Shown here piece by piece: positions 36,759 through 46,029 of a stretch of DNA of 64,000 bases. The DNA is from Deferribacteres bacterium (GTDB lineage Bacteria; Chrysiogenota; Deferribacteres; Deferribacterales; Geovibrionaceae). The stretch lies in the NCBI GenBank assembly GCA_023395255.1, contig JAEWZN010000003.1, positions 1 to 64,000 of the forward strand, read 5' to 3'. Numbering within the stretch: the stretch's first letter is position 1; every line of letters starts with the position of its first letter. The notes beneath the pieces are model-generated. The model worked only from the letters and a program-made list of their open reading frames with translations. It did not search any database and was not told the origin of the DNA. A program made the translations under genes and the position numbers.

Positions 36759-37266
36759 AAATATATTTAAATCCTTCTCCGTACTGACGGATTATCCGTC
36801 TGACCTGTCCGCTGTGAGGGAACACTGCTGCAGACTGGAATACGCGGGGCTGGCGGAGGGGTGCTTCGCCCTTATGCCGCCGGATACAGGCGCACTTCAG
36901 GAGGAGTTTACAAGGATTTTCGATTTCGGAAAGGACACAGCGCCCTATGCCGCCTTTCACCTTTTCAGCGATGAAAGAAGGCGGGCGGGCTTTATGGCGG
37001 AACTGGCGGGTAAATATGCCTCTGTCGGTTTTGAATGGACACAGGGCGAACTGCCGGATTACATCCCAATTTTGCTGGAATTTATAAGTTTCAGGGGAGA
37101 AAGGGAATGTACGGAACTGACAGAGGCGGTCTCCCGCGCGGCGGAGCGCATCGCCTCCGCATCTGCTGTTGAAAAAAGCGCCTACGGGCTGATTTACCGC
37201 TCTTTGCAGAAATTTGCTGATGAATGCCTCAAGGGAGGGGAAGATGAACTGGAACACATTCTTTAA
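36739..37266 (+). CDS. narJ: Nitrate reductase assembly chaperone NarJ
   Basis: 175 aa, helical and soluble, of the NarJ/TorD family. The acidic FDFGKDTAPYAAFHLF segment and the PDYIPILLEFI segment correspond to the conserved NarJ helices. NarJ holds apo-NarGH for cofactor insertion and membrane docking. It lies between narH and narI, overlapping both, as in other nar operons. Confidence 0.9.
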   Translation: MEKTSAENIFKSFSVLTDYPSDLSAVREHCCRLEYAGLAEGCFALMPPDTGALQEEFTRIFDFGKDTAPYAAFHLFSDERRRAGFMAELAGKYASVGFEWTQGELPDYIPILLEFISFRGERECTELTEAVSRAAERIASASAVEKSAYGLIYRSLQKFADECLKGGEDELEHIL

Positions 37267-37903
37267 TATATTCCCATATATTGCTCTGGCCGCGGCTGTT
37301 TTTGGGACAGTGGCTGCTTACGGGAACAACAGGTACAGAATAAGCACCCGCGCAGGCGGGTTTCTGGAAAACAGAAAGCTGTGGGGCTCTGTTCCGTGGC
37401 ATTACGGAATAATCATTGTCCTCACCGGACACGTGATCGGTGTTATTGCGCCGTCCTTTGTGCTGAGGCTCACGGGAAATATGGGAGTGCTCGCGGCTCT
37501 TGAAACCCTTGCCTTCTCGGCGGGTCTGCTCTGCCTTTTCGGGCTTGGCGCGCTCATTCTGAGGAAGCTTTCGGACAGATACGCCCTCTCACAGACTCAG
37601 GCGGGAGACTGGCTTGTGCTTGTGCTTCTTGTTTTTCAGGTGCTCAGCGGGCTTTATATCTCGGCGTTTCACAAATGGGGCATCAACTGGTATGCCTCGA
37701 ACGCCTCTGTTTATGTTCTCTCCGTGCTGAAATTCAGCCCGCAGGGGGATGTGATAACCGCTTTGCCCCTTGCCGTCAGGCTCCATGTTCTTAACATGTT
37801 CCTGATTATTGCGGCTCTGCCGTTTACAAGGCTGATTCATGTTTTTGCCGTGCCGCTGAAATACCCTTTCCGCCCGCACATAATATTCAGATGGAATAAG
37901 TAG
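37244..37903 (+). CDS. narI: Nitrate reductase gamma subunit (cytochrome b)
   Basis: 219 aa from the ATG at 37244, preceded by GGGAGGGG; a longer in-frame extension has a poorer ribosome site. It has five membrane helices. Candidate haem ligands H53, H63, H181 and H199 correspond to the four histidines of E. coli NarI. It oxidises quinol at the membrane and passes electrons to NarH. The start overlaps narJ by 23 bp. Confidence 0.93.
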   Translation: MNWNTFFNIFPYIALAAAVFGTVAAYGNNRYRISTRAGGFLENRKLWGSVPWHYGIIIVLTGHVIGVIAPSFVLRLTGNMGVLAALETLAFSAGLLCLFGLGALILRKLSDRYALSQTQAGDWLVLVLLVFQVLSGLYISAFHKWGINWYASNASVYVLSVLKFSPQGDVITALPLAVRLHVLNMFLIIAALPFTRLIHVFAVPLKYPFRPHIIFRWNK

Positions 37904-37915
37904 GGAGAGGCAGTT

Positions 37916-39220
37916 ATGAACTACACAGCAAAAGGCTCACCCCTCAAGGGGCTTACGGGAGCCACACTTGGCTTCTTCTTCGGTTTTGCGGCGGTTGCCC
38001 TTTTCGGGCCAACGGCAAAAAAGCTGCAGGTGATAATGGGCATAAGCCCTGCGCAGGTGGGGCTGCTGGTGGCTATCCCCGCCCTGTCCGGCTCGCTTCT
38101 GCGCATCCCCTTTTCCGCATGGGTGGATAAGGACGGCGGGCGGAAACCGTTCATGGTTCTCCTTCTGCTTGCGCTTACCGGAATGGTTGGGCTGTCTGCC
38201 CTTTTTCTTACCAGATACCCGGACAACATGACTGCGGAACTCTACCCGTTGATCCTTTTCTTCGGTTTTCTCAGCGGCTGCGGCATAGCCACATTCTCAG
38301 TGGGGATAAGTCAGGTGGCCTACTGGTTTCCGCAGAAGAAGCAGGGCTGGGCTCTTGGAACCTTCGGCGGTCTGGGGAACCTCGCTCCGGGGATATTTTC
38401 GTTCCTGCTGCCTCTGGCTTTATCCGTAATGTCACTCCCGGCTGCTTATGTCGTCTGGAGCCTGATTCTTCTCACCGGGGTGTGCGTTTACTGGTTTACT
38501 GCGTTCAATGCGCCGTATTTTCAGGCACTGTCACAGGGGGCTTCCGCTGAGGATGCGAAGGGATTTGCCGCTGACCTTTACTCTGAGGCTTCGCAGAAGC
38601 AGGAGCTTTTCCCCTCCGGCGGCGTGGTGTACACCCTTGTCAAATCAGCCTCCAATCCATATACATGGATGCTCGTGCTGCTTTATTTCGTAACCTTCGG
38701 CGGGTTTATCGCACTCACTGCGTGGTTCCCGACATTCTGGCAGTCACTGTACGGCTTTTCCGTCACTGCGGCAGGTTTCCTCACTGCGTTTTATGCAGTG
38801 CTCACCTCGCTTTTCCGTGTGCCGGGCGGCAGTTTTGCTGATAAAATAGGGGGAACGGCGGCATCGCTCATATCTGTTGCTGTTCTGGGCGCAGGTTCGG
38901 TTATTGTGGTATTCACCGGAAACTTCGCTCTCACCGTTTTCGGCATAATGATTATGGCGATAGGCATGGGGGTTAATAATGCGGCAGTTTTCAAACTCGT
39001 TCCGAAATATATTCCCGAAGCCATAGGCGGCGCGGCGGGCTGGGTAGGAGGACTCGGAGCCTTCGGCGGCTTTGTGCTGCCGCCTGTTCTCGCCTCATAC
39101 GTGGGCAGGAACGGCGACGCGGGCTACAGACAGGGCTTCATGGTTTATACCCTGATGGCGGCTTTGTCGGTGCTGCTGATATTTTTCCTTAAAAGGTCAG
39201 AGAAGAGAGGCGGCAGATGA
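37916..39220 (+). CDS. narK: NarK-type nitrate/nitrite MFS transporter
   Basis: 434 aa with twelve hydrophobic segments. The NarK family features are visible: arginine in helix 2 (GSLLRIPFSAWVDKDGGRK), the glycine-rich nitrate signature helices (LGTFGGLGNLAPGIFSFLLP and GWVGGLGAFGGFVLP), and a fold with no signal. It imports nitrate or exchanges it for nitrite, needed because NarG is cytoplasmic. It lies 12 bp after narI. Confidence 0.93.
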   Translation: MNYTAKGSPLKGLTGATLGFFFGFAAVALFGPTAKKLQVIMGISPAQVGLLVAIPALSGSLLRIPFSAWVDKDGGRKPFMVLLLLALTGMVGLSALFLTRYPDNMTAELYPLILFFGFLSGCGIATFSVGISQVAYWFPQKKQGWALGTFGGLGNLAPGIFSFLLPLALSVMSLPAAYVVWSLILLTGVCVYWFTAFNAPYFQALSQGASAEDAKGFAADLYSEASQKQELFPSGGVVYTLVKSASNPYTWMLVLLYFVTFGGFIALTAWFPTFWQSLYGFSVTAAGFLTAFYAVLTSLFRVPGGSFADKIGGTAASLISVAVLGAGSVIVVFTGNFALTVFGIMIMAIGMGVNNAAVFKLVPKYIPEAIGGAAGWVGGLGAFGGFVLPPVLASYVGRNGDAGYRQGFMVYTLMAALSVLLIFFLKRSEKRGGR

Positions 39221-39579
39221 AGGATATTATTTTTCAGATGGCTGAGAAGGCGGACGACGGAATAATGTATGTAACCGCAGACGGAAATATTGCTTACTGG
39301 AACAGAGGCTGTGAAAGAATTTTCGGCTTTTCCGCCGCTGAGACAACGGGGGCGAATCTTGATATTATTATCCCCGAAAAACACAGGAAAAGACACTGGG
39401 ACGGTTTTTACAAGGTTCTTGAAACCGGGCGGACGGCCTATTCGGGCAAAATGCTCAAGGTTCCGGCCATACGGAAAGACGGTGAAAAGCTTATAATAGA
39501 GTTCAGTATGCAGATTATTGAACAGGAAGGCAAAAGCGCGGGATTCACCGCAATTGTCAGAGATGTTACCCAGAGATAA
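39217..39579 (+). CDS. Stand-alone PAS domain protein
   Basis: 120 aa consisting of a single PAS domain: YVTADGNIAYWNRGCERIFGF, the helical E-T-T-G-A-N segment, IIPEKHRKRHW, and a C-terminal IVRDVTQR tail. No output domain is fused. Such lone PAS proteins can bind haem, flavin or a small ligand, but no ligand residue can be fixed here. It overlaps the narK stop by 4 bp, so it is made with the nitrate reductase. A redox or nitrate/nitrite sensing role is possible but unproven. Confidence 0.85.
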   Translation: MKDIIFQMAEKADDGIMYVTADGNIAYWNRGCERIFGFSAAETTGANLDIIIPEKHRKRHWDGFYKVLETGRTAYSGKMLKVPAIRKDGEKLIIEFSMQIIEQEGKSAGFTAIVRDVTQR

Positions 39580-39582
39580 AAA

Positions 39583-39610
39583 AAAGCGGGTGGAACAACC
39601 CGCCCGCTTT
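39583..39610. terminator. Bidirectional terminator between the nar operon and tRNA-Arg
   Basis: AAAGCGGG at 39583-39590 pairs with CCCGCTTT at 39603-39610, with A-run before and T-run after, so it can stop transcription from both sides. It starts 3 bp after the PAS gene stop and lies 5 bp from the 3' end of the convergent tRNA. Confidence 0.85.
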
Positions 39611-39615
39611 TTAAA

Positions 39616-39689
39616 CGCCCTCGACATGATTCGAACATGTGGCCTATTGATTAGGAATCAATCGCTCTATCCTCCTGAGCTACGAGGGC
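39616..39689 (-). tRNA. tRNA-Arg (anticodon CCU)
   Basis: The minus strand folds as a full tRNA: 7-bp acceptor stem GCCCTCG/CGAGGGC, D-arm GCTC-AGGAGGATA-GAGC, anticodon stem ATTGA/TCAAT with loop TTCCTAA (anticodon CCT, reading AGG), and T-arm ACATG-TTCGAAT-CATGT. Discriminator base is G. CCA is not encoded. Confidence 0.96.
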
Positions 39690-39701
39690 GTGAGAAAAAC
39701 T

Positions 39702-39728
39702 TCTATAACAAGGCAAAATCATTGTCAA
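39702..39728 (-). promoter_or_regulatory. Promoter of tRNA-Arg
   Basis: On the minus strand TTGACA (39723-39728) and TATAGA (39702-39707) are separated by 15 bp, about 12 bp before the tRNA 5' end. Confidence 0.6.
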
Positions 39729-39855
39729 GAAATAATCCCGCGAGGGGGATATTTTGCAGATTGAACAGAGAAGTAATAGCTTATGGTGATATAGTGATGC
39801 TAAACTCACATCATAAACTATGCCTTTTTTTCCAGAGGCTTAGGGCATACTTATC

Positions 39856-39885
39856 TTGCGCGGAACACCTTCGGCATGCTATTAT
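39856..39885 (+). promoter_or_regulatory. Possible promoter for a leaderless parA transcript
   Basis: TATTAT at 39880-39885 lies only 9 bp before the ATG at 39895, with TTGCGC at 39856-39861 as a weak -35 (18-bp spacer). No Shine-Dalgarno is seen, so the mRNA may begin at or within a few bases of the start codon. Confidence 0.4.
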
Positions 39886-39894
39886 TCAGACATT

Positions 39895-40683
39895 ATGGGA
39901 GAAATAATTACTTTCGCAAATAAAAAAGGAGGGAGCGGCAAAACCTCCGCTGTTCTTAATATAGGCGCGGCGGCAGGCGGCAGGGGGAAAAAGATTCTTC
40001 TTATAGATCTTGACCCGCAGGCGCATCTCTCCTACTGGTCCGGCGTGAACACCTATGACACCTATCCCAATATCTACGGTGCGGTGCTGGGTGAATATTC
40101 CGCGCAGGACGCAATTTTCAGGCCTCCTCACGGGCTGTATGACATTATACCTGCCTCCACGGGCTTCTCTCACCACGATTTACGTAAGCTTCTTGACGGA
40201 GTAAGCGTTGAGGCCAAGCTCACAAAATGTCTCATGAATATCAAAGAGAAGTATGACTATGTTCTCATTGATACGCCCCCGACTGTTGCGGTGCTCACGC
40301 TGAACGCTCTTGTGGCTTCCAGATTCGTGCTTATTCCCGTTCTTCTGAATTTTCTTGCCATTGAAGGGCTGGCGCAGCTTGCTCAGAATATTTACCGCAT
40401 AAATATGGCGCACAACCCGGATCTGCGGATTATGGGCATCATCCCCAACCAGCATGATATAAGAAGCAACCACGCCAAAAAGGTTATGAAGGAGCTTTAT
40501 GAAAACTTCGGGGAGGACATGGTAACTCCCAGAATAAGGAGCGATGTCAAAATCGCCGAGGCGCCGGAGGCCAGACTTCCCATGAATCTTTACGCTCCTG
40601 CCAGCAGAGGGGCTATGGATTTCAGCATTCTGACCGATTACATCCTCAGTAAAATTGAGGAAGAAGCGGGAGCAAAGAAATGA
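39895..40683 (+). CDS. Orphan ParA/MinD-like ATPase of the chemosensory operon
   Basis: 262 aa from the ATG at 39895. It has a deviant Walker A motif KKGGSGKTS (residues 9-17) with the signature Lys, then LLIDLDPQAHLSYW and the Walker B YVLIDTPPT. An upstream TTG extension is less likely. No parB or parS-like site is nearby. It opens the chemosensory operon and overlaps the Hsp70-like gene by 4 bp. In Rhodobacter and Vibrio, orphan ParA proteins (PpfA, ParC) position chemoreceptor clusters, so the same role is inferred here. Confidence 0.88.
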   Translation: MGEIITFANKKGGSGKTSAVLNIGAAAGGRGKKILLIDLDPQAHLSYWSGVNTYDTYPNIYGAVLGEYSAQDAIFRPPHGLYDIIPASTGFSHHDLRKLLDGVSVEAKLTKCLMNIKEKYDYVLIDTPPTVAVLTLNALVASRFVLIPVLLNFLAIEGLAQLAQNIYRINMAHNPDLRIMGIIPNQHDIRSNHAKKVMKELYENFGEDMVTPRIRSDVKIAEAPEARLPMNLYAPASRGAMDFSILTDYILSKIEEEAGAKK

Positions 40684-42179
40684 AACGCTGCGTCGGGATA
40701 GATTTCGGAACAAGCAACTCCATGATAGCCGTATGCAGGGACGGCGGAGTAATAGACATAATAAGCTCCGAAAGCGGCAAGAGATACCTGCCGTCTGTGA
40801 TATATTTCAAGAACGAAAACGAGGCTGTAATAGGCGATAATGCAAAGAGCATGCAGCTTCTCGAATCAGAGCATACCATTGCCAACATAAAGCGATACAT
40901 GGGAACAGATATGCTGTTCCCTCTTTACGGAAGGGAGTACAGGGCGGAGGAACTCGCCTCGCTTATTTTCCGCAAGCTTAAGAAGAGCTTTGAGGATTAC
41001 TCCGGCGAGAAAGAGGCGGACGCGGTTGTCACTGTTCCAGCTTATTTTGACCATTACCAGAGGGAAGCAGTGCGCTCAGCCGCTGAGAATGCGGGGTTCA
41101 ATGTCCTGCGTCTCTTGAATGAGCCCACTTCGGCTGCTCTTTTTTATAATAACATAGGGAAAAACACTGGCGAGGTGTGCATGGTTTTTGACCTTGGCGG
41201 CGGTACACTTGATATAAGCCTTATCGAGATGAAAGCGGACTGCTGCAAGGTGCTTTTCACAGGAGGCTCCACCGAAATCGGCGGGGTGGATTTTGATGTC
41301 ATGGTGGCGGACTATTTTATAGAGAACTTCCGCAGACAGCACGGCATAGACCTTAAAAGCGATCCCATAGCCTATCAGCAGCTTCTTTTTCAGGCCGAAA
41401 AAGCCAAGATGGAGCTTTCCTCCCTGAATGAGGTTAACCTTGTGGTTCCCTACATCACAGTAACCAAAAAAGGGGCCCTGCACTTCAAGGAAACAATAAG
41501 CAGAGAAACTTTTGACAAAATAACAGCCCCCCTCACCAAGGGGATAAAGAGCATTATAGACAGCCTGCTTGAGTCAAACAGCCTCAGTATTGAAGATATA
41601 GCCAGAGTTCTGCCCGTGGGCGGGGCTTCCCGCATACACAGTGTGCGCAGACTTGTTTCGGACATTTTCGGGGACAGAGTGAGAAAAGACATGAACCCGG
41701 AGGAGGCCGTGGTAAGCGGGGCTGCGGTGAATGCCGCCATGCTTTCCGGGCTCATAAGCGACAAGGTGTTTCATGATGTCACTTCCCATAACCTCGGCAT
41801 AGAGGATGACAGCGGAAATTTCGAAGTAATATTAAAGAAAAACGAGGTTTACCCTGTGGAGTTCAGTATGGTTTTCACCACTTCTGAGCCGGGACGGAAA
41901 AATATTACTGTTCATGTTTTGCAGGATATGGCAAAATCTTCACTTAATACAGGGGATTCGGTCAGGGAAAATCCCGAACACTTCGTCAGTCTGGGCAGGT
42001 TCTCGGTGGAACTGGAGATGCCGGAAGACGGTGAGCCTTTAATTGATATTTCATTCATGATCGACGAAAGCGGAATAATAAGCGTCAAGGCCAGAGATGT
42101 CCGCAATGAAAAAGAAACAGACTTCACACTCAGACTTAAAATCGAAAACGAAATTTTGAATACATTGGAAATATTCTGA
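40680..42179 (+). CDS. Hsp70/DnaK-like chaperone lacking the C-terminal lid
   Basis: 499 aa. The actin-like ATPase domain is complete: [14 protein letters not shown] phosphate-1 loop, [12 protein letters not shown] phosphate-2, and [17 protein letters not shown] adenosine motif. A beta-rich substrate-binding domain (about residues 385-495) follows, ending in the [13 protein letters not shown] tail. The helical lid of DnaK (about 130 residues) is missing, so the length is nearer to HscC-type proteins. The gene is coupled to parA by ATGA and followed 19 bp later by the chemoreceptor. No DnaJ or GrpE is nearby. A role in building or remodelling the array is speculation. Confidence 0.85.
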   Translation: MKRCVGIDFGTSNSMIAVCRDGGVIDIISSESGKRYLPSVIYFKNENEAVIGDNAKSMQLLESEHTIANIKRYMGTDMLFPLYGREYRAEELASLIFRKLKKSFEDYSGEKEADAVVTVPAYFDHYQREAVRSAAENAGFNVLRLLNEPTSAALFYNNIGKNTGEVCMVFDLGGGTLDISLIEMKADCCKVLFTGGSTEIGGVDFDVMVADYFIENFRRQHGIDLKSDPIAYQQLLFQAEKAKMELSSLNEVNLVVPYITVTKKGALHFKETISRETFDKITAPLTKGIKSIIDSLLESNSLSIEDIARVLPVGGASRIHSVRRLVSDIFGDRVRKDMNPEEAVVSGAAVNAAMLSGLISDKVFHDVTSHNLGIEDDSGNFEVILKKNEVYPVEFSMVFTTSEPGRKNITVHVLQDMAKSSLNTGDSVRENPEHFVSLGRFSVELEMPEDGEPLIDISFMIDESGIISVKARDVRNEKETDFTLRLKIENEILNTLEIF

Positions 42180-42198
42180 AATTATTCGGAGGAAAACT

Positions 42199-44439
42199 AT
42201 GAAAAAACTGGCTAAGCCGTCAAGCCTCGAAGGCAGAACCGGGCTTGTGAAAAAAGAGGGAGTCGAGCTTCAGAAAAAGCGTGATGAAGCCAAAAGAACC
42301 GCCGCAGAAAAAGCGCGCACCAGAACCCTTGCCAAACAGCAGGCAAACGCGGAGAGGCTCGCAGCCGCATCTGAGGAGATGGCCTCTGCCATTGAACAGT
42401 CAAGCAGTGCGGCTAATCAGCTTGGCGATGCCATGGTTCAGGTTACGGTTGCCTCTGCCCAGGTCAGCAGAACCTCCGATAATATCAAAAACGAAACAGT
42501 TCAGCTTGAACAGGTAAGCCGCAAGGTTTATGACAACTCGATCAAGTATGATGTTGCTATCAGCAAAATGAACGACCGCGTGGAGAACACTGTCGGCGCC
42601 GTTAAGGAGCTCAGGGAAAGTGTGGACAACACCACCAACAAGGTTGTGGAATCCACTTCCCTTGTGGAGCAGCTTAAGGAGAAGGCAGGCTCCATAGAGC
42701 AGATAGTGCAGGTTGTTAAAAAAATAGCCGATCAGACCAACCTTCTCGCGCTGAACGCCGCCATTGAGGCAGCCAGAGCGGGCGAACACGGCAAAGGCTT
42801 TGCCGTTGTGGCCGATGAGGTGAGAACTCTTGCTGAGGTCTCAGAAGGTGCGGCTAAGGATATTAAAATAGTAATCGATTCCTCCCTTGAGCAGGTTGGC
42901 CGTGTGGTTGAAAAGGTGAACACCTTTACAAAAGGCTCAAAAACAAACCTTTTCAAGGCGGATTTCATCAGCAATAAATGCACCGCCATAAACGATGCGG
43001 CCAAAATAATGCGTGAGCAGGTCGGTAAAATCAAGAAGGACTCCGAGAGCATCTGCATCGAATCCGGCAAATCCCTCGACATAGTGAACCGCCTCGCCGC
43101 CGCTACGGAGCAGAACGCCACAGCCTCCGAGGAAGTGAGCAAGTTTACCGAAGAGCAGGCAAAGGCATTCGCAGAGCTTACCGCAGCCGCAAATGAAATA
43201 GCTGAAATGTCTGAGGAACTTAAAAACTCGACAGATATGTCAAAATCATCCGAGGAAGTGGCAGCGGCAGCGGAAGAGCTTTCGGCCACGATAGAAGAAC
43301 TTAACGCATCTGCGGAAGAGATACTCAAGGCCATAGACCAGATAGATACAGGCACTCAGGAAATGGGGGATGAACTCGACGGCATCAAGCATGAGTTCAA
43401 CACCATGCAGAAACTCCTTGACGAAGGGAACGAGTGCTGGGCGATTATGATGGTTGAAGGCGAGAAAATCCTTGTGGATCTTGAGGAAATCAAAGCGCTT
43501 GACCATATTGTTTTCATAAACCAGCTTGAAGCTGCCATAAACAACAACACACCCTTTGAAGGTCAGCTTGACCCTACAAAATGCGCGTTCGGCGCATGGT
43601 ATCTCACCTATAAGCCCCACGACCATGATGAAGAGAAATGCTATCACTCCATCCGTGAACCCCACAACCATGTTCACCTCGGTGCGGGAGAGATAGTCCG
43701 GCTTATGGCAGAGGGGAAACTGGGCGAAGCAAGAGAGGTCTTTAAACTCAAAGTTCTTCCCGGAGTTGACGGTTTTAAAAAAGAATACAGAGGCTTCCAC
43801 AACGGTATAGAACTCGTGGCGCTGGGTTTTGTTAAAAGCATAGAAAGCATCAGGGAAATAAGCGCTGAGGTTAAGCAGCTTTATAAATCATTCAGCAGCA
43901 TAAGAAAAATTGTTGATACCATAAATAATGTCGCTATACAGACAAATATGCTCGCCGTTAACGGCAGTATAGAGGCAGCCCGCTCCGGCGAATTCGGCAG
44001 AGGTTTCTCCGTGGTAGCCGCAGACATACGCTCTCTGGCAAGCGAATCCGCCGATAACGCGGACAAGATGAAGGATATTCTTGAAGAGATGTATGAGCAG
44101 ACCGACAACTTCCAGACAGAGCTTCATGAGATAGGCCAGCTTATCCGTGTGCAGATCGAAAAGTCTGAGGTGGCGGTGGTTAACCTTGTGGAAACTGTAA
44201 GGCTCCGGGCCGCAGCCGCCGAGACCCGCAGGGTTTCTCAGGCATTCTTCGAAGAGGGCGGTCAGATGGTAGCAAGAGTCAACGCTGCCTGCGGTGAGAG
44301 TCTGGAAGTTACCGAAAAACTCAGGAAGCTTACGGACGAAGCCAAGCTCGCAGCCGATGAGCAGGTGAAAGGGCTTAACGAAATAGCCGCCGCATCGGAA
44401 GAGGTTGCTTCTCTCGCAGACGAGATGCAGGCTTACTGA
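42199..44439 (+). CDS. Soluble chemoreceptor with two signalling tips and a CZB zinc domain
   Basis: 746 aa, no membrane segment and no signal peptide, largely coiled coil. A first signalling hairpin has the canonical tip [20 protein letters not shown] (E190). A CZB zinc domain follows with H436 in DHIVFINQ, C462 in KCAFGAWY and histidines in [11 protein letters not shown] second tip then appears, [20 protein letters not shown] (E592), with the usual [16 protein letters not shown] domains sense zinc or redox/HOCl in other receptors. Ordinary receptors have one tip, so two in one chain is unusual. It is the only full receptor in the operon and should partner the triple-CheW and CheA encoded downstream. 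Confidence 0.9.
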   Translation: MKKLAKPSSLEGRTGLVKKEGVELQKKRDEAKRTAAEKARTRTLAKQQANAERLAAASEEMASAIEQSSSAANQLGDAMVQVTVASAQVSRTSDNIKNETVQLEQVSRKVYDNSIKYDVAISKMNDRVENTVGAVKELRESVDNTTNKVVESTSLVEQLKEKAGSIEQIVQVVKKIADQTNLLALNAAIEAARAGEHGKGFAVVADEVRTLAEVSEGAAKDIKIVIDSSLEQVGRVVEKVNTFTKGSKTNLFKADFISNKCTAINDAAKIMREQVGKIKKDSESICIESGKSLDIVNRLAAATEQNATASEEVSKFTEEQAKAFAELTAAANEIAEMSEELKNSTDMSKSSEEVAAAAEELSATIEELNASAEEILKAIDQIDTGTQEMGDELDGIKHEFNTMQKLLDEGNECWAIMMVEGEKILVDLEEIKALDHIVFINQLEAAINNNTPFEGQLDPTKCAFGAWYLTYKPHDHDEEKCYHSIREPHNHVHLGAGEIVRLMAEGKLGEAREVFKLKVLPGVDGFKKEYRGFHNGIELVALGFVKSIESIREISAEVKQLYKSFSSIRKIVDTINNVAIQTNMLAVNGSIEAARSGEFGRGFSVVAADIRSLASESADNADKMKDILEEMYEQTDNFQTELHEIGQLIRVQIEKSEVAVVNLVETVRLRAAAAETRRVSQAFFEEGGQMVARVNAACGESLEVTEKLRKLTDEAKLAADEQVKGLNEIAAASEEVASLADEMQAY

Positions 44440-44457
44440 TTTTTATAGGAGCGCATC

Positions 44458-45987
44458 ATGGCTGAAATGAGCCCGGCAGCGACTGTAGACGGAGCGGAAT
44501 ATACCGATAAAAAGTATGTTTCGTTTACTGTTGGTTCAGAGTATTTCGGAATAGCAATAGATGAAGTCAGGCAGATTATACGTATGCCTAAAATTACCCG
44601 TGTGCCTAAAATGCCGGGCTTTGTGCTCGGCATCAGCAATCTGAGGGGGAGTGTTCTCCCTGTGCTGGATCTTTCACTCCGTCTGGGGTATCAGACCCCG
44701 TGCGCCTGCGGAGAGGACACAAGGGTGATTGTCACCGAAAAAAACGGACTTGAAATAGGCTTTGTGGTTGAAGCTGTCAGCGAGGTGAAATCCACCGAAT
44801 CCGGTACGTATGAAGAGCTGCCTGAGGTGCTGAACAGCGGTGCGGATAAAAAGTTTATTTCAGGCGTTCTCAAGATGCGCACCAAGGACGGGGTAAGGCT
44901 TGTTCAGGTTCTGGATTCAAAAGAACTGGTAAACATAGCGGAAATCCAGCGCAGACTTGACGACAGTTCCCCGCAGAGAGGGCTTGCCGTCAAAAATAAC
45001 GCAGCTGAAAAGGAAACTTCCGATTACAGGCGCTTCATCAGTTTCGAAATAGACGGACACGACTACGCAATAGAAATTCACAAAATAAACGAGATAATAC
45101 GCCTGCCTGATTATGTGGCTGTTCCGGGACTGGAGAGCTATGTAATGGGCATTTTCTCTCTGAGAGAGCGGGTTATCCCGCTTATGTCTCTCCACCGAAA
45201 GTTCGGGAAGAAGGACAGAAGCGAAACGGAAGATACCAGAGTAATCATAATCGAGATCGAGAACACCCTCGTCGGTTTCATAGCAGATAAGGTGAGCGAA
45301 GTACTCAGCGTGACGGAGTCCTCCATAGAAGAACCTCCGAAGGTTTTTGCCGGAAACGGTTCGTCTGAGATCTCCTCCATAATCAAGGCTGCTCAGGGTG
45401 AGAGGCTCGTTATGATTCTGGAGTGCTCCAACCTGCTTCATGAAAAAGAGGTGGAAGCCCTTAAAAAACTCGCCGGACAGGAAGGAGGGAGTTTCCCTAT
45501 GACCGCTGCATCAGCTTCTTCTGATGAGGAAAAACAGATAGTCACTTTTACTATTGAAGATGAGGAATACGGAATCTTCATTGAAAAGGTACAGGAAATA
45601 AACAGATACACCAATGTTACAAAAGTGCCTAAAACACCTTCCTTTGTGGAGGGGATAATTAACCTCCGAGGTGAGGTTATGCCGCTTATAGATTTAAGAA
45701 GGCGCTTTGAACTCCCCGTGCGAGAGAAGGATGAGTTCACCAGAGTCATAATAGTAAACCTTGCGAACATACGCGTAGGCTTTGTTGTGGATTTTGTGGA
45801 CGAAGTGCTCCGGGTTCCGGCAGACAGCATAGATTCAGTGCCTGCTGTGCTCAGTGCCGGAGTGGACAGCCAGTTTCTGGACGGCGTGGTCAATCTCAGC
45901 AGCAGGCAGAGGATGATTCTTCTGCTTAATGTTGATGAGCTTTTCAGCAAAGCGGAAAAGAAAAAGCTTGAGAAAATAGGATCATAA
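44458..45987 (+). CDS. Triple CheW-domain coupling protein
   Basis: 509 aa made of three tandem CheW domains (about residues 15-155, 190-325 and 355-505). Each has the hallmark pattern: YVSFTVGSEYFGIAIDEV...GISNLRGSVLPVLDL in the first, FISFEIDGHDYAIEIHKI...GIFSLRERVIPLMSL in the second, and IVTFTIEDEEYGIFIEKV...GIINLRGEVMPLIDL in the third. The second has Ser-Leu-Arg-Glu in place of the N-L-R-G turn. It links receptor tips to CheA, and three linked domains could bridge several receptors. The gene lies 18 bp after the receptor gene. Confidence 0.93.
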   Translation: MAEMSPAATVDGAEYTDKKYVSFTVGSEYFGIAIDEVRQIIRMPKITRVPKMPGFVLGISNLRGSVLPVLDLSLRLGYQTPCACGEDTRVIVTEKNGLEIGFVVEAVSEVKSTESGTYEELPEVLNSGADKKFISGVLKMRTKDGVRLVQVLDSKELVNIAEIQRRLDDSSPQRGLAVKNNAAEKETSDYRRFISFEIDGHDYAIEIHKINEIIRLPDYVAVPGLESYVMGIFSLRERVIPLMSLHRKFGKKDRSETEDTRVIIIEIENTLVGFIADKVSEVLSVTESSIEEPPKVFAGNGSSEISSIIKAAQGERLVMILECSNLLHEKEVEALKKLAGQEGGSFPMTAASASSDEEKQIVTFTIEDEEYGIFIEKVQEINRYTNVTKVPKTPSFVEGIINLRGEVMPLIDLRRRFELPVREKDEFTRVIIVNLANIRVGFVVDFVDEVLRVPADSIDSVPAVLSAGVDSQFLDGVVNLSSRQRMILLLNVDELFSKAEKKKLEKIGS

Positions 45988-46029
45988 AAATACATCAGAG
46001 ACTTTTAAAAAACTTCTGCGGGTTGCCGG

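Noticed and set aside
39895..40683. Plasmid or chromosome partition locus (parA with parB/parS)
   Set aside because: No ParB-like gene or repeated parS-like site is present; the neighbour genes are chemosensory.
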